Shown here one piece after another: positions 50,326 to 58,530 of a DNA stretch of 64,000 nt (its first letter is position 1; every line of letters starts with the position of its first letter). The translations under genes were made by a program, and so were the position numbers. The notes beneath the pieces are model-generated. The model did not search any database, had not been told where the DNA came from, and was given only the letters and a program-made list of their open reading frames with translations. Source of the DNA: Novosphingobium sp. FKTRR1 (GTDB lineage: Bacteria > Pseudomonadota > Alphaproteobacteria > Sphingomonadales > Sphingomonadaceae). The stretch lies in contig NZ_JAIZDA010000001.1 in the NCBI RefSeq assembly GCF_020404405.1, positions 186,001-250,000 of the forward strand, given 5' to 3'.

Positions 50326-52113
50326 TCAGTAGGCTTCGGTCGAGGCGAGCATGTCCATCTCGGCCGCTTCGTCGCGCTGGATTTCAGCAAGACGCGTGAT
50401 CAGCTGCTCGATGAACACGCGCATCTGGTCGGCGACCACGGTGATCCGGCCGTTCAGATAGTTGTACCCGAACAGCGAGGGGATGGCGCAGGCCAGACCG
50501 GCGATCGTTGCCAACAGTGCCGCAGCGATACCCGGTGCGATCGCGTTCACGTTCACGTCGCCCGCCATCGCCACGCCGCCGAACACGGTCATGACCCCGA
50601 TCACGGTGCCCAGCAGACCGATGAACGGCCCACCCGAAATCGCGATCGTCAGAATGACCATCAGCTTGTCCAGCTTCTGGTTTTCCTCGACGACCACCGA
50701 CGAGGCTGCGGCATGCATCGCGCTGACCGCTTCGCTCGACAGCGGCTGAGAACCCCAGCGCTGCTTGCGCATCATCAGTTCCTCGATGCCGCTGGCATAG
50801 ATCCGCCCCAGCGGCGAACCGCTCAGGCGCTTGGCCTTGGCCGCATCGATGCCTTCGACTTCATCAAGCGGCACCAGCTCGTCGCCCATCGCGCGGAAAT
50901 AGCGCATGAATTCGGCGTTGTTCTTGTCCGCCTTGTTGAGGTAGCGCACCTTGTTGACCATCAGTGCGATCGCCGCCGCCAGCAGCAGCAGGCACAGCGC
51001 GACCACGCCCTGATCGACCGGCTCCAGCTTGCTGACGATGAACATGATCACGCCGCCGCCCGAGCTTTGCTTCTCGGCGGTTTCGGCAACCGACACCAGC
51101 TTGCCGCCCGGACCTTCGGCTTGCGCCATCGCCAGGATCATCGTGGCAGGACGCGCGGTCTTGGACAGGCGCACTTCGTCGAGTTCGCCATTGAACGGCT
51201 GGCCCGGAGCGCCACCGATGAAGGCGGAGCCGTCGATCGCGGGCAACGCACCCGCGCCGGTACCATCCTCGGTGCCGTTGACGTAAAGGTGGAACGCCGT
51301 GCCATCGCTGACAAAGGCCACGTGGGTCCAATCACCCTGCTTGATCGCGGTCTTGCCCTGAACGGCAACGCCCGGCCCTTGCGCGAATGGCACGCCGGCA
51401 TTGAGCCCGATGACCAGTCCGCCACGCGTGAACAGCGCCTGCGTTCCGGCAAGTTGCTCGGGCTTGACCCATGCGGTGAACGAGAACGGCGCGGCAGCCG
51501 GTTGGGCGAGCGAGCCCGAGGCCGCGATCTCGATCTGGCCTTGGCCGGGGAAGCGTGCGGCGCGGCCGATGATGCCGCCATCGTCGATGCCAGCAGGCGC
51601 CGCCTTGGCGGCATTCGCGTTCGCGGTGCTGTCGGTGCTCGGCGTGCCGGGGTTTTCGGCGAAGTGGAACACGGCCATGTAATCAGGGTCGAAGGTGCCC
51701 TTCTCGTCCGAACCGACCGGCGCGCTCTTGTTGCCGAAATAGAGCCAGATCGCGCGCTTTTCGCCGCCATTGAGGTTGGGCACCGATACCCACGCCGTAG
51801 CGATGCCGGTGGTGGCGTCGTAGTGTTCGATGTGGAAGGGCAGCGGCGTCTTGTTGTCGCTGTCGACGAAGCGGATATCCGCGCCGTTGGGCATCGCATC
51901 GGTGAAGGTGAAGTTGCCCGAATGCAGCCGCACCAGCACCACCGTGCGGCCAACCGGGCCGCTGACGTTGACGCCCGACGGCGACAGGTCGACCGTCACC
52001 GCCTTGCGATAGCTCCATTCCTTGTTCCACCACGCTTCGCTGGCCGCATTGGCGCCGGGCGCAAAACCCAAGGCCGCGAGCAGCACCGCGAACGCCGTCA
52101 GCAAACGCATCAT
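50326..52113 (-). CDS. exbB: ExbB proton channel fused to DUF2341 and LamG-like ectodomains
   Basis: A 595-residue fusion. A signal peptide (MMRLLTAFAVLLAALGFAPGANA) is followed by a DUF2341 domain (about 24-145: SEAWWNKEWSYRKAVTVDLS, IRFVDSDNKTPLPFHIEHYD, GGEKRAIWLYFGN). A concanavalin/LamG-like fold (about 170-330: FPGQGQIEIAAS, PFSFTAWVKPEQL, GDWTHVAFVSDGTAFHLYVNG, ELDEVRLSKTARP) comes next. The C-terminal 240 residues are a full ExbB/TolQ core with three helices: VVALCLLLLAAAIALMV, LMVILTIAISGGPFIGLLGTVIGVMTVF and IAAALLATIAGLACAIPSL. The ectodomain would sit in the periplasm and could bind glycan or the secreted adhesin. ATG at 52113 has GGGGGGAAG upstream. Confidence 0.93.
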   Translation of the reverse strand: MMRLLTAFAVLLAALGFAPGANAASEAWWNKEWSYRKAVTVDLSPSGVNVSGPVGRTVVLVRLHSGNFTFTDAMPNGADIRFVDSDNKTPLPFHIEHYDATTGIATAWVSVPNLNGGEKRAIWLYFGNKSAPVGSDEKGTFDPDYMAVFHFAENPGTPSTDSTANANAAKAAPAGIDDGGIIGRAARFPGQGQIEIAASGSLAQPAAAPFSFTAWVKPEQLAGTQALFTRGGLVIGLNAGVPFAQGPGVAVQGKTAIKQGDWTHVAFVSDGTAFHLYVNGTEDGTGAGALPAIDGSAFIGGAPGQPFNGELDEVRLSKTARPATMILAMAQAEGPGGKLVSVAETAEKQSSGGGVIMFIVSKLEPVDQGVVALCLLLLAAAIALMVNKVRYLNKADKNNAEFMRYFRAMGDELVPLDEVEGIDAAKAKRLSGSPLGRIYASGIEELMMRKQRWGSQPLSSEAVSAMHAAASSVVVEENQKLDKLMVILTIAISGGPFIGLLGTVIGVMTVFGGVAMAGDVNVNAIAPGIAAALLATIAGLACAIPSLFGYNYLNGRITVVADQMRVFIEQLITRLAEIQRDEAAEMDMLASTEAY

Positions 52114-52141
52114 GGCCTGCTTCCCCCCGATCGAAGTCACT

Positions 52142-53824
52142 TCAGAATTCCCCCTTCACCTGGAAGCTGACCCGCGGATCGCCTCGTTTCGTCACCGACC
52201 CGTTGGTCAGCGGGACCGCACCGATCACTTCACCAGAGATGTGGTCGAACAATTTCACCCGAACGCCGCCGCCGACGCCGATCAGCTTGTAGTTGGCAGT
52301 CTGCCCGGCCAGTGCGTTGCGGATGTGCAGGAAAGCGGCATCGGCAAAGCCGAAGAAGCGCAAATCGCTGACCCAGCTCAAAGCCGGACCACCATTGGCG
52401 AACAGATTGCCAAGGCTGGGCGCGCGCAGCTCAAGGCTGGGCGAAATGCCATCGTCGCCCACGGCCTCGGCCGAGTAGTACCCCCGCACCGAGTGGACCC
52501 CGCCTGCGGCAAACTGCTCGTTGGTAATCAGATGGGAATCGGCAAGCTGGGCATTGACCCGCAGCGATCCTTCGATGTCACTGCCAAAGTTGTGGCCCAG
52601 ATCGAGCGACAGGTTGGCATGGATGAAGTTCTCGTTCGAGAACTGCTCTCGATTGCGGAAAGCGTCGGCCGGGACACACACGCCCGAGATATCGACGCAT
52701 GTGATCCCCTTGATCGTGCGCAGGCCGACTGTCGCTCCTGCGGTGATCGAGTAGTTCGTGCTCTCGGTCGCCCCGGCGAGCGTGTAGCTCATCTCGAACG
52801 GAATGTAGCGGATCGGGGCTGAACTGGCGAGCGTTGAGCCGACCGTGATCTTCTGCTTGAAGTTCTTGAAATCCGGGCCGAAGCTGATCGACTGGTACGT
52901 GTGCGCGGCGGGCAACTGGTATGTCGCCCGAACGCCGACCTGATAGCCGCGCCCCAGCACTGCCGAGCCACCGGCAGACGCCACGTTGCTGTTCGAATGG
53001 TAGCCCGAAACCGAAAAGCTCCATGGGCTGCCGAACAGCGGGATCGAGTACGACCCCGAGATAACCTCGGTCTGCGAACGATGCAGCGGCGCCACGATGT
53101 AGGTCAGCGCAGCGGTATGCCCGGCCTGCCACAGGTTCGTGTAGCGCACGCTGGCCGAAGCGCGCAGCGGCGTGGTCGACGGGCTGTTGTCGTTGTCCAG
53201 CTCGGCGGTGATATGCAGCGGGCGCGAATCCGTGACGCGCAGATCGACATCGACCGTACCGGGAACGCGGCCGGGCTTGAACTCGGGATTGATCGAGCGA
53301 TCGGGAAAACGGTTGGCGCGGCTGACATCGGCCTGCAGCGCCTTGAAATCGATCGCCTTGCCCTCTTGGAGCGATGGCACGTGCTGGCGCGCCACCCACA
53401 GCGAATGGTACCGGCTATCGGTAACTTTTATGAAGCCGACCGGAACTTCGGCCACTGCGATCTTGACAATACCCTGACCGAAACTCTCGGCATCCTGAAC
53501 GGGCACATCGACGATGACCGCCTCAAGCCCCTTGGCGGCATAGGCATCCTGCAGCGCCTTGCGCGCCGCCTCGACGTCATCCTTGGTGCGATCAGGACCG
53601 GCATGATCGTAGACGATCCGCTCCACTTCACCGACCGAAAGCCGGGTTACGCCCGAAACATCAAAGGCTTGAATGAAGAACTTCTCCGGCGCCGGAGCGG
53701 CATCGCCTGGCCCTGGAGCCTTTGCCGGGGCTGCTGCCGGTTCGGCTGCGCACACCGCCGAAACCGGCCAGATGGCCGGCAGGCAGGCGCAAGCACCCAG
53801 CACCAGTAAGCGAAAGTCCCTCAT
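52142..53824 (-). CDS. TpsB outer-membrane transporter (ShlB/FhaC/HecB family)
   Basis: A 560-residue protein: signal peptide (LLVLGACACLPAIWPVSAVCAA), an Ala/Pro spacer, then two POTRA domains (KFFIQAFDVSGVTRLSVGEVERIVYDH...; GIVKIAVAEVPVGFIKVTD...). A 16-strand barrel follows with the conserved VRGY (446-449) of the channel-plugging loop 6 and FADAAF near the end; the last residue is Phe. It recognises the TPS domain of the giant exoprotein and passes it across the outer membrane. The start is the ATG at 53822-53824. It is the first gene of a seven-gene operon that ends with tpsA. No TonB box is evident in its N-terminus. Confidence 0.94.
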   Translation of the reverse strand: MRDFRLLVLGACACLPAIWPVSAVCAAEPAAAPAKAPGPGDAAPAPEKFFIQAFDVSGVTRLSVGEVERIVYDHAGPDRTKDDVEAARKALQDAYAAKGLEAVIVDVPVQDAESFGQGIVKIAVAEVPVGFIKVTDSRYHSLWVARQHVPSLQEGKAIDFKALQADVSRANRFPDRSINPEFKPGRVPGTVDVDLRVTDSRPLHITAELDNDNSPSTTPLRASASVRYTNLWQAGHTAALTYIVAPLHRSQTEVISGSYSIPLFGSPWSFSVSGYHSNSNVASAGGSAVLGRGYQVGVRATYQLPAAHTYQSISFGPDFKNFKQKITVGSTLASSAPIRYIPFEMSYTLAGATESTNYSITAGATVGLRTIKGITCVDISGVCVPADAFRNREQFSNENFIHANLSLDLGHNFGSDIEGSLRVNAQLADSHLITNEQFAAGGVHSVRGYYSAEAVGDDGISPSLELRAPSLGNLFANGGPALSWVSDLRFFGFADAAFLHIRNALAGQTANYKLIGVGGGVRVKLFDHISGEVIGAVPLTNGSVTKRGDPRVSFQVKGEF

Positions 53825-54069
53825 TCGAATTAACCGTTCCCCAAGCTTGTGCCCGGGCTCTGGCAGCGTTGTGTGTAACTAGTGTGACGCCAATGCTGCA
53901 TTGACGCCCCTTTCCCGATCAGCCTCTGCAAACAATCGGAGCCGAACGGCTGAACTGCGAAGGAGCAGGCGCCCATATTCCCCACTCGGGGCCTGACTTT
54001 TGCGCGCGCACCGAGCGATGCTTCCCGCGCCAAGATCGCCACAAGCGGCTTGGCAGCATCACCGAATAC
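53825..54069 (-). promoter_or_regulatory. Upstream region of the TPS/Ton operon
   Basis: A non-coding stretch between the tpsB start and the terminator of the PstS-like gene. It should hold the promoter of the seven-gene minus-strand operon. The Shine-Dalgarno before tpsB is weak (GGGGAACGGTTAATTCGA). Short frames here lack family similarity. I see no clear -35/-10 pair or palindromic operator. Confidence 0.5.
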
Positions 54070-54112
54070 AAAAAAAGGGCCCCGGAATTGCTTCCGGAGC
54101 CCCCTTTTTAGC
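54070..54112 (-). terminator. Bidirectional intrinsic terminator
   Basis: The arms are 54077-54087 (key bases GGGCCCCGGAA) and 54092-54104 (TTCCGGAGCCCCC), with a TTGC loop. Read on the minus strand the stem is followed by seven U residues (A-run 54070-54076). On the plus strand five T residues follow (54105-54109). It lies 22 bp after the stop codon of the PstS-like gene and isolates it from the TPS operon. Confidence 0.88.
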
Positions 54113-54133
54113 TAGAGCCTTCGTGAAGAAGGA

Positions 54134-56284
54134 TCAGGCGCCGGTCTTGCCCGAGCAAGTCGGGTTGGCATTCGCTTCCGGCGGGGTCGGCGTAGCCTTC
54201 ACCGACTTCGCGCGCTGCACGATGTCCTGGATGTACAGGTTCTTGTCAGCCAGAGCGGTCGTCGCCGACTTCTGCAGGAACGTGTCGATCAGGGCCTTCT
54301 GCCAAGCGATCGGCAGCACGCCGATGTTCGCCTGGTCGAAGATGCCGATGTTGGCGGCAGCAGCACCCTTGAAGGTGTTGACCGAGAGCGAAGCGTTGGT
54401 CGAGTTGCGCGTCACGCCGCCCAGGGCCAGGCCCAGGACTTCGACGATCGCCTGACGGTTGGTGGCGGTGTAGCAGGTGTAGCCGAAGAACTGCGTGGTA
54501 CCCACGATCGGGTAACCAGCCAGCGGCGCTGCCAGGTTGTTGCCACCGTTGCTGACGTAGAGAACGTCGGTCCAGGCGACCGGGTTTTCACGAACAGCAG
54601 CCGTCGAGGTGCTGGTCGCGCTGCGGACGAGACGGGTGTCACCGGCGAGGTAGGCGCCGTTGGCATCCGATTCAGGCGGCAGGATCGCGGTATCGGCGGT
54701 GCCGAAAGCCTTGAGAGCCTGAACCAGCGACGGCTGGGCGTAGCCAGTGCCGTTGCTGACCTGCAGCAGAGCCGAAGCCAGGAACGTACCGACCGGGGCG
54801 CCCGAGGGAACCGCAGCAGCATCGGGCGACGGCGGGATCGCGTCGGCCGAAATGTAACCGATCTTGCCGTTCACCGTGACGGTGCCGAGCGTGTAGTCGG
54901 GAGCCAGCAGGATGTACTTGGCCAGCTTGCTACCACCGTCGGCGGTGACGAACAGACCCGAACCGTCCTTGCCAGTGGGCAGACCGCTGGTGGTGCCCGA
55001 CTGCGTCACGACGTTGGTACCGTCGTAGTAGGTGCCCGAGACGAGGTTGGTCGAACCGGCGACCTTCGTCGAGAGCGTGTTGGCCGGCTTGTAGTTGCTG
55101 TCTTCACGAACCAGCGACAGGTTCACGCCGCCGTTGTTGTTCGAGTTGTACGGCAGGTTGTCGGCCGCACGGTCGTAGGCGTTCTTGTAGTTTGCGGTAT
55201 CGGCAGCACCGAGCTTGGCAGCCTTCAGACCGGGCTTCGCGCTGTCGATGAGCGGAACCGAGTCAGCCAGACCGCAAACGGCGTTCAGGTGGCGGGTGAA
55301 CACGTTGGTCGTGCCCGAGTTGTCGAGACGACCGGCCAGACGGATCGGCGCACCGTCAGTTGCCCAACGGGCGGCAGTGTCGTTGGTGGCGTCGAACAGC
55401 GGGGTGTTCTTGTTCAGGATCTGGAAAACCGAAGCGTTCCAGTTCTTGTAGTACCCGTTGAAGATACCGCAGTAAGCCTTGCGCGACAGACGCAGCGCGT
55501 TCAGTGACACGCCGTTGAACGTGGTGGCCCACTGAGCATTGAAGGTCATCGGAGCGCTGGCAGCGTTAACGCCGTAAACCGGGCTGTAAACGATCGCGAC
55601 GGGCAGGACGAACAGCGGGAACTGAACCGCGGCACCGGCCGAACCGGCTGCGCCGGGGAACGTACCCGTGGTGGCGCTGGAGCCGCCGTTGTTGAAGTCG
55701 GTCAGATCCGAAGGAGCGATCGGGCTGTCCGAGATCGCGTACTGGACATGGCTCCAGCGGGCGTCGGGGGTGCCGGTTTCGCCGAGCGAGTTGAACGGGT
55801 TGTAAACGTGCGTGACGCCCGAACCAACGGCCGAACCGTCGAAGTCGTCCTTGAATTCACGCCAGATCTGACGACCGAAGCCCGAACCGGTGCCGACATA
55901 CTTGGCCGAGAAAGCGGGCTGGATGTCGTTGGCATCAACCGAGCAATCAAGCGCTGGGTTGGCGGTGGTCGGCGAAGCGGGGGTGTACTTGCCGGCGGCG
56001 ACCGACGAGAACGAACCGTTGGTGGCCGAGGTGCCCGAACCGGAAATGCCGCTGGCGCCGACCTTGTGGTTCACACCGATGCAGTTGAATTCGCGCACGA
56101 GCAGCTTCTGCACCGAGGTCGCACCAGCGCCGTGCAGAGAGTTGTCGCCATCGTTCGGGCCGGGAGCCGGCAGCGGCGTAAGGGTCGGCACGAAGGGAAC
56201 CGGGGTGGTGGCAGCATTGGCCGACGCGCCGGTCAGGCCAGCGACAATCGTCGCGGCCAGCAGCAGGGACTTGGACTTCAGCAT
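54134..56284 (-). CDS. Large PstS-like secreted substrate-binding protein
   Basis: A 716-residue exported protein with a clear signal peptide (MLKSKSLLLAATIVAGLTGASANA). Several blocks recall the phosphate-binding PstS fold: LHGAGATSVQKLLVREF, YAISDSPIAPSDL, FPLFVLPVAIVYSPVYGV, CGIFNGYYKNWNA and RLDNSGTTNVFTRHL (compare SGT in PstS). It is about twice the length of PstS, with inserts rich in Asn, Gly, Ser and Thr. No pstC/A/B genes are near; instead it diverges from the type II secretion operon, suggesting it is a secreted or surface phosphate-binding protein. The ATG has a good Shine-Dalgarno (GGAAGG), and a strong terminator follows. Confidence 0.85.
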   Translation of the reverse strand: MLKSKSLLLAATIVAGLTGASANAATTPVPFVPTLTPLPAPGPNDGDNSLHGAGATSVQKLLVREFNCIGVNHKVGASGISGSGTSATNGSFSSVAAGKYTPASPTTANPALDCSVDANDIQPAFSAKYVGTGSGFGRQIWREFKDDFDGSAVGSGVTHVYNPFNSLGETGTPDARWSHVQYAISDSPIAPSDLTDFNNGGSSATTGTFPGAAGSAGAAVQFPLFVLPVAIVYSPVYGVNAASAPMTFNAQWATTFNGVSLNALRLSRKAYCGIFNGYYKNWNASVFQILNKNTPLFDATNDTAARWATDGAPIRLAGRLDNSGTTNVFTRHLNAVCGLADSVPLIDSAKPGLKAAKLGAADTANYKNAYDRAADNLPYNSNNNGGVNLSLVREDSNYKPANTLSTKVAGSTNLVSGTYYDGTNVVTQSGTTSGLPTGKDGSGLFVTADGGSKLAKYILLAPDYTLGTVTVNGKIGYISADAIPPSPDAAAVPSGAPVGTFLASALLQVSNGTGYAQPSLVQALKAFGTADTAILPPESDANGAYLAGDTRLVRSATSTSTAAVRENPVAWTDVLYVSNGGNNLAAPLAGYPIVGTTQFFGYTCYTATNRQAIVEVLGLALGGVTRNSTNASLSVNTFKGAAAANIGIFDQANIGVLPIAWQKALIDTFLQKSATTALADKNLYIQDIVQRAKSVKATPTPPEANANPTCSGKTGA

Positions 56285-56547
56285 TGGATAATCCTTCCAA
56301 GGTGAACGAACTAACGGACGAACACGAAACCGGGGCCGAACCGCGCCTCGTCCTTTTTTGGTATGTTAATTCAGTAGCTTGCCCACGAACTCGAAACACG
56401 CGGAGCAAAAGGATGCCAGATCATCAAGAGCACGAACGTGATCGCCTCCGGAACCGAGCCCCGAAGTTGAACCTGTTTCATGCAATGATGATGTGCGAAC
56501 CCCTACACCCCCAAGCCAACGGAATTAACCTTGGCATCGCCGCAGAT

Positions 56548-56576
56548 AGACGGCTTCCGTGACAAAAATGTGATTC
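56548..56576 (-). promoter_or_regulatory. Weak Pho-box-like repeats facing the PstS-like gene
   Basis: On the minus strand three 7-mers occur at 11-bp period: GAATCAC (56570-56576), TTGTCAC (56559-56565) and GCCGTCT (56548-56554). The PhoB consensus repeat is CTGTCAT/C with 4-bp spacers. Only the middle copy is a good match, so the site is tentative. It lies about 265 bp upstream of the PstS-like start. Confidence 0.3.
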
Positions 56577-56683
56577 ATTTGTTTCAACGGGGGTTTTCTT
56601 CGCCAGTTTCTCGGCTGTTTTCGGCTGCCGATCAAAACCGCGTTTCGCGTTACGGCCAAGTGCGCCCCAACTTGGTGGGAGGA

Positions 56684-56716
56684 CTGTAACGTTCCTGTCT
56701 AATTACAGGCATAAAT
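56684..56716 (+). promoter_or_regulatory. Candidate Pho box and -10 element upstream of gspE
   Basis: CTGTAAC (56684-56690), a 4-bp spacer GTTC, and CTGTCTA (56695-56701) form a direct repeat with the 11-bp period of PhoB sites. Eight bases later comes CATAAAT (56710-56716), a reasonable -10 element, about 25 bp before the gspE ATG. A Pho box replacing the -35 hexamer is the normal layout of PhoB-activated promoters. Confidence 0.5.
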
Positions 56717-56739
56717 GATCGGCGGGTGGACGCGGCTTG

Positions 56740-58530
56740 ATGCCGTGCGCGATGGCATCACGTGCTGGCGGGGCGGATAAGTTTGTGCAAATCCAAGGAA
56801 ATTCAGGCTCCGGCCAACTGGCCGCCGCCCCGGCCGCCGCGCCGTCGTCCGATTCTGCGGATGAGCAACGAACGGTCGGCGGAGCCGGGCGCACGCTCGC
56901 ATCGGTCCTTGCCGACAGCGGCCTGCTGACGCGCGAGGCGATTCATCGCGCCACCATCGTTCAGACCGAAAGCGGCGAACGCCTCGAATCTGTCGTCACC
57001 CGGCTGGGCCTTGCCAGCGAACAGGCATTGAGCGAGGCCTTGGCCGCAGCCAGTGGCCTCCCGCTGGCCAATTCCGCCCAGCTCAAGTCCGCGAACATCG
57101 GCGACCATCCGCTTTCGGGCGCATTCCTGCGCGATATCCGCGCCGTGCCGTTGTCTTTCGACGATGCGCATGTGCTGGTCGCGGTGGTCGATCCGTTCGA
57201 CCCGTTCGTGGCGCAGGCCTTCCGCTTCAGCTATGGCCGCCGCGTCGACCGTGTGGTCGCGCGCGCCAGCGACATCGATGCGGCGATCGAGCGCATTTCC
57301 GCGCAGGACGCCGACGAGCCCGATGTCGTCGAAAGCGGGCTGGACAGCGACGATATCGAGCGCCTGCGCGATCTGGTCAGCGATGCGCCCGCCATTCGCG
57401 CGGTCAACCGCCTGATCGCCGATGCGGTGGACCAGCGCGCGTCGGACATCCACCTTGAGCCGGGCGAGGATGCCTTGCTCGTCCGTCTGCGGGTCGATGG
57501 CATGTTGCGCGAGACCCAGCGCCTGCCCGCCGCGCTAAAGACTTCGGTGATCGCGCGCATCAAGGTGATGGCCGGGCTAGACATTGCCGAGCGACGCTTG
57601 CCACAGGACGGCCGTCTGCGGCTTGCCGTGCGCGGACACGACATCGACTTGCGCGTTGCCACCGCCCCGTCGATCGAGGGCGAAAGCGTGGTGCTGCGCA
57701 TCCTCGACCGCGCCGGTCTGGCGCTTGATCTGACCGCGCTGGGGTTCGACGATGCGCTGGCAGGGCAATTGCGCGAGGCCATACACAAGCCGCACGGCAT
57801 CGTGCTCGTCACCGGCCCGACCGGCAGCGGCAAGACGACGACATTGTATGCCGCGCTCGCCGAGCTGAACCGGGTCGAACGCAAGCTGCTGACGGTAGAG
57901 GATCCGATCGAATACCGGCTGTCCGGCGTGATCCAGACTCAGGTGCATCCGGCAATCGGGTTCACGTTCGCCTCGGCGCTGCGTTCGTTCCTGCGCCAGG
58001 ATCCGGACGTGATCATGGTCGGCGAAATCCGCGACAGCGAGACGGCGCGCATCGCGGTACAGGCCGCGTTGACCGGACACATGATCCTTTCGACGCTGCA
58101 CACCAACACAGCGGCTGGCGCGGTCACCCGCCTGCTCGACATGGGAACGGAGCCATTTCTGCTGGGTTCGGTACTGACCGGCGTACTGGCGCAGCGACTG
58201 GTGCGCCGCCTGTGTATGGTGTGCCGTGAACCCGTCGCCACCGACAAGCCCCTGCGCAAGGCGACCGGCATCAAGGTCGACACCATCTATCGTCCGCGCG
58301 GCTGTCCGTCGTGCAGTGGAACCGGCTATGCGGGCCGGGTCGCGGTGTTCGAATACCTGCCGGTGACCGACGAGATCGCGCGCCTGATCGTCAAGAACGC
58401 CAACACCCACCAGATCGAGGATGCCGCGCACGAAGCCGGTCACCGCAGTCTGGTGCACGATGGCTATGCCAAAGTCGCAGCTGGCCTGACCAGCGTGGCC
58501 GAAGTGCTGCGGGTTGGGTCGGGCGAATGA
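56740..58530 (+). CDS. gspE: Type II secretion ATPase GspE
   Basis: A 596-residue cytoplasmic secretion ATPase. The N-terminal domains (GspE-N: VLADSGLLTREAIHRATIVQ... and AVPLSFDDAHVLVAVVDPFD) are followed by the ATPase core. This has Walker A GPTGSGKTTTLYAAL, the Asp box TVEDPIEYRLSGVIQTQV, Walker B VIMVGEIRDSETA and the His box TGHMILSTLHTNTA. A zinc-binding tetracysteine follows (CMVC...CPSCSGTGYAGR). It powers pseudopilus assembly. The start is uncertain: ATG codons at 56740 and 56752 are both in frame, and the first 45 residues are low-complexity. Its stop overlaps the gspF ATG (ATGA). It opens the gsp operon. Confidence 0.95.
   Translation: MPCAMASRAGGADKFVQIQGNSGSGQLAAAPAAAPSSDSADEQRTVGGAGRTLASVLADSGLLTREAIHRATIVQTESGERLESVVTRLGLASEQALSEALAAASGLPLANSAQLKSANIGDHPLSGAFLRDIRAVPLSFDDAHVLVAVVDPFDPFVAQAFRFSYGRRVDRVVARASDIDAAIERISAQDADEPDVVESGLDSDDIERLRDLVSDAPAIRAVNRLIADAVDQRASDIHLEPGEDALLVRLRVDGMLRETQRLPAALKTSVIARIKVMAGLDIAERRLPQDGRLRLAVRGHDIDLRVATAPSIEGESVVLRILDRAGLALDLTALGFDDALAGQLREAIHKPHGIVLVTGPTGSGKTTTLYAALAELNRVERKLLTVEDPIEYRLSGVIQTQVHPAIGFTFASALRSFLRQDPDVIMVGEIRDSETARIAVQAALTGHMILSTLHTNTAAGAVTRLLDMGTEPFLLGSVLTGVLAQRLVRRLCMVCREPVATDKPLRKATGIKVDTIYRPRGCPSCSGTGYAGRVAVFEYLPVTDEIARLIVKNANTHQIEDAAHEAGHRSLVHDGYAKVAAGLTSVAEVLRVGSGE

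Larger units (their letters stand above)
56285..56739. promoter_or_regulatory. Divergent promoter region between PstS-like gene and gspE
   Basis: A 455-bp region with no coding potential I can support. It is clearly AT-richer than the flanking genes. It holds the Shine-Dalgarno of the PstS-like gene near 56292-56297 and Pho-box-like repeats facing both ways (separate entries). Part of it (56400-56540) may be the 5' leader of the PstS-like transcript. Confidence 0.7.

Noticed and set aside
53830..54042. Small minus-strand frame (70 codons) upstream of tpsB
   Set aside because: It has no ribosome binding site or family similarity and lies in the presumed promoter region.
54134..56284. Component of a Pst phosphate uptake transporter
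   Set aside because: No pstC, pstA, pstB or phoU is adjacent, and the protein is about twice PstS length; a secreted binding protein fits better.
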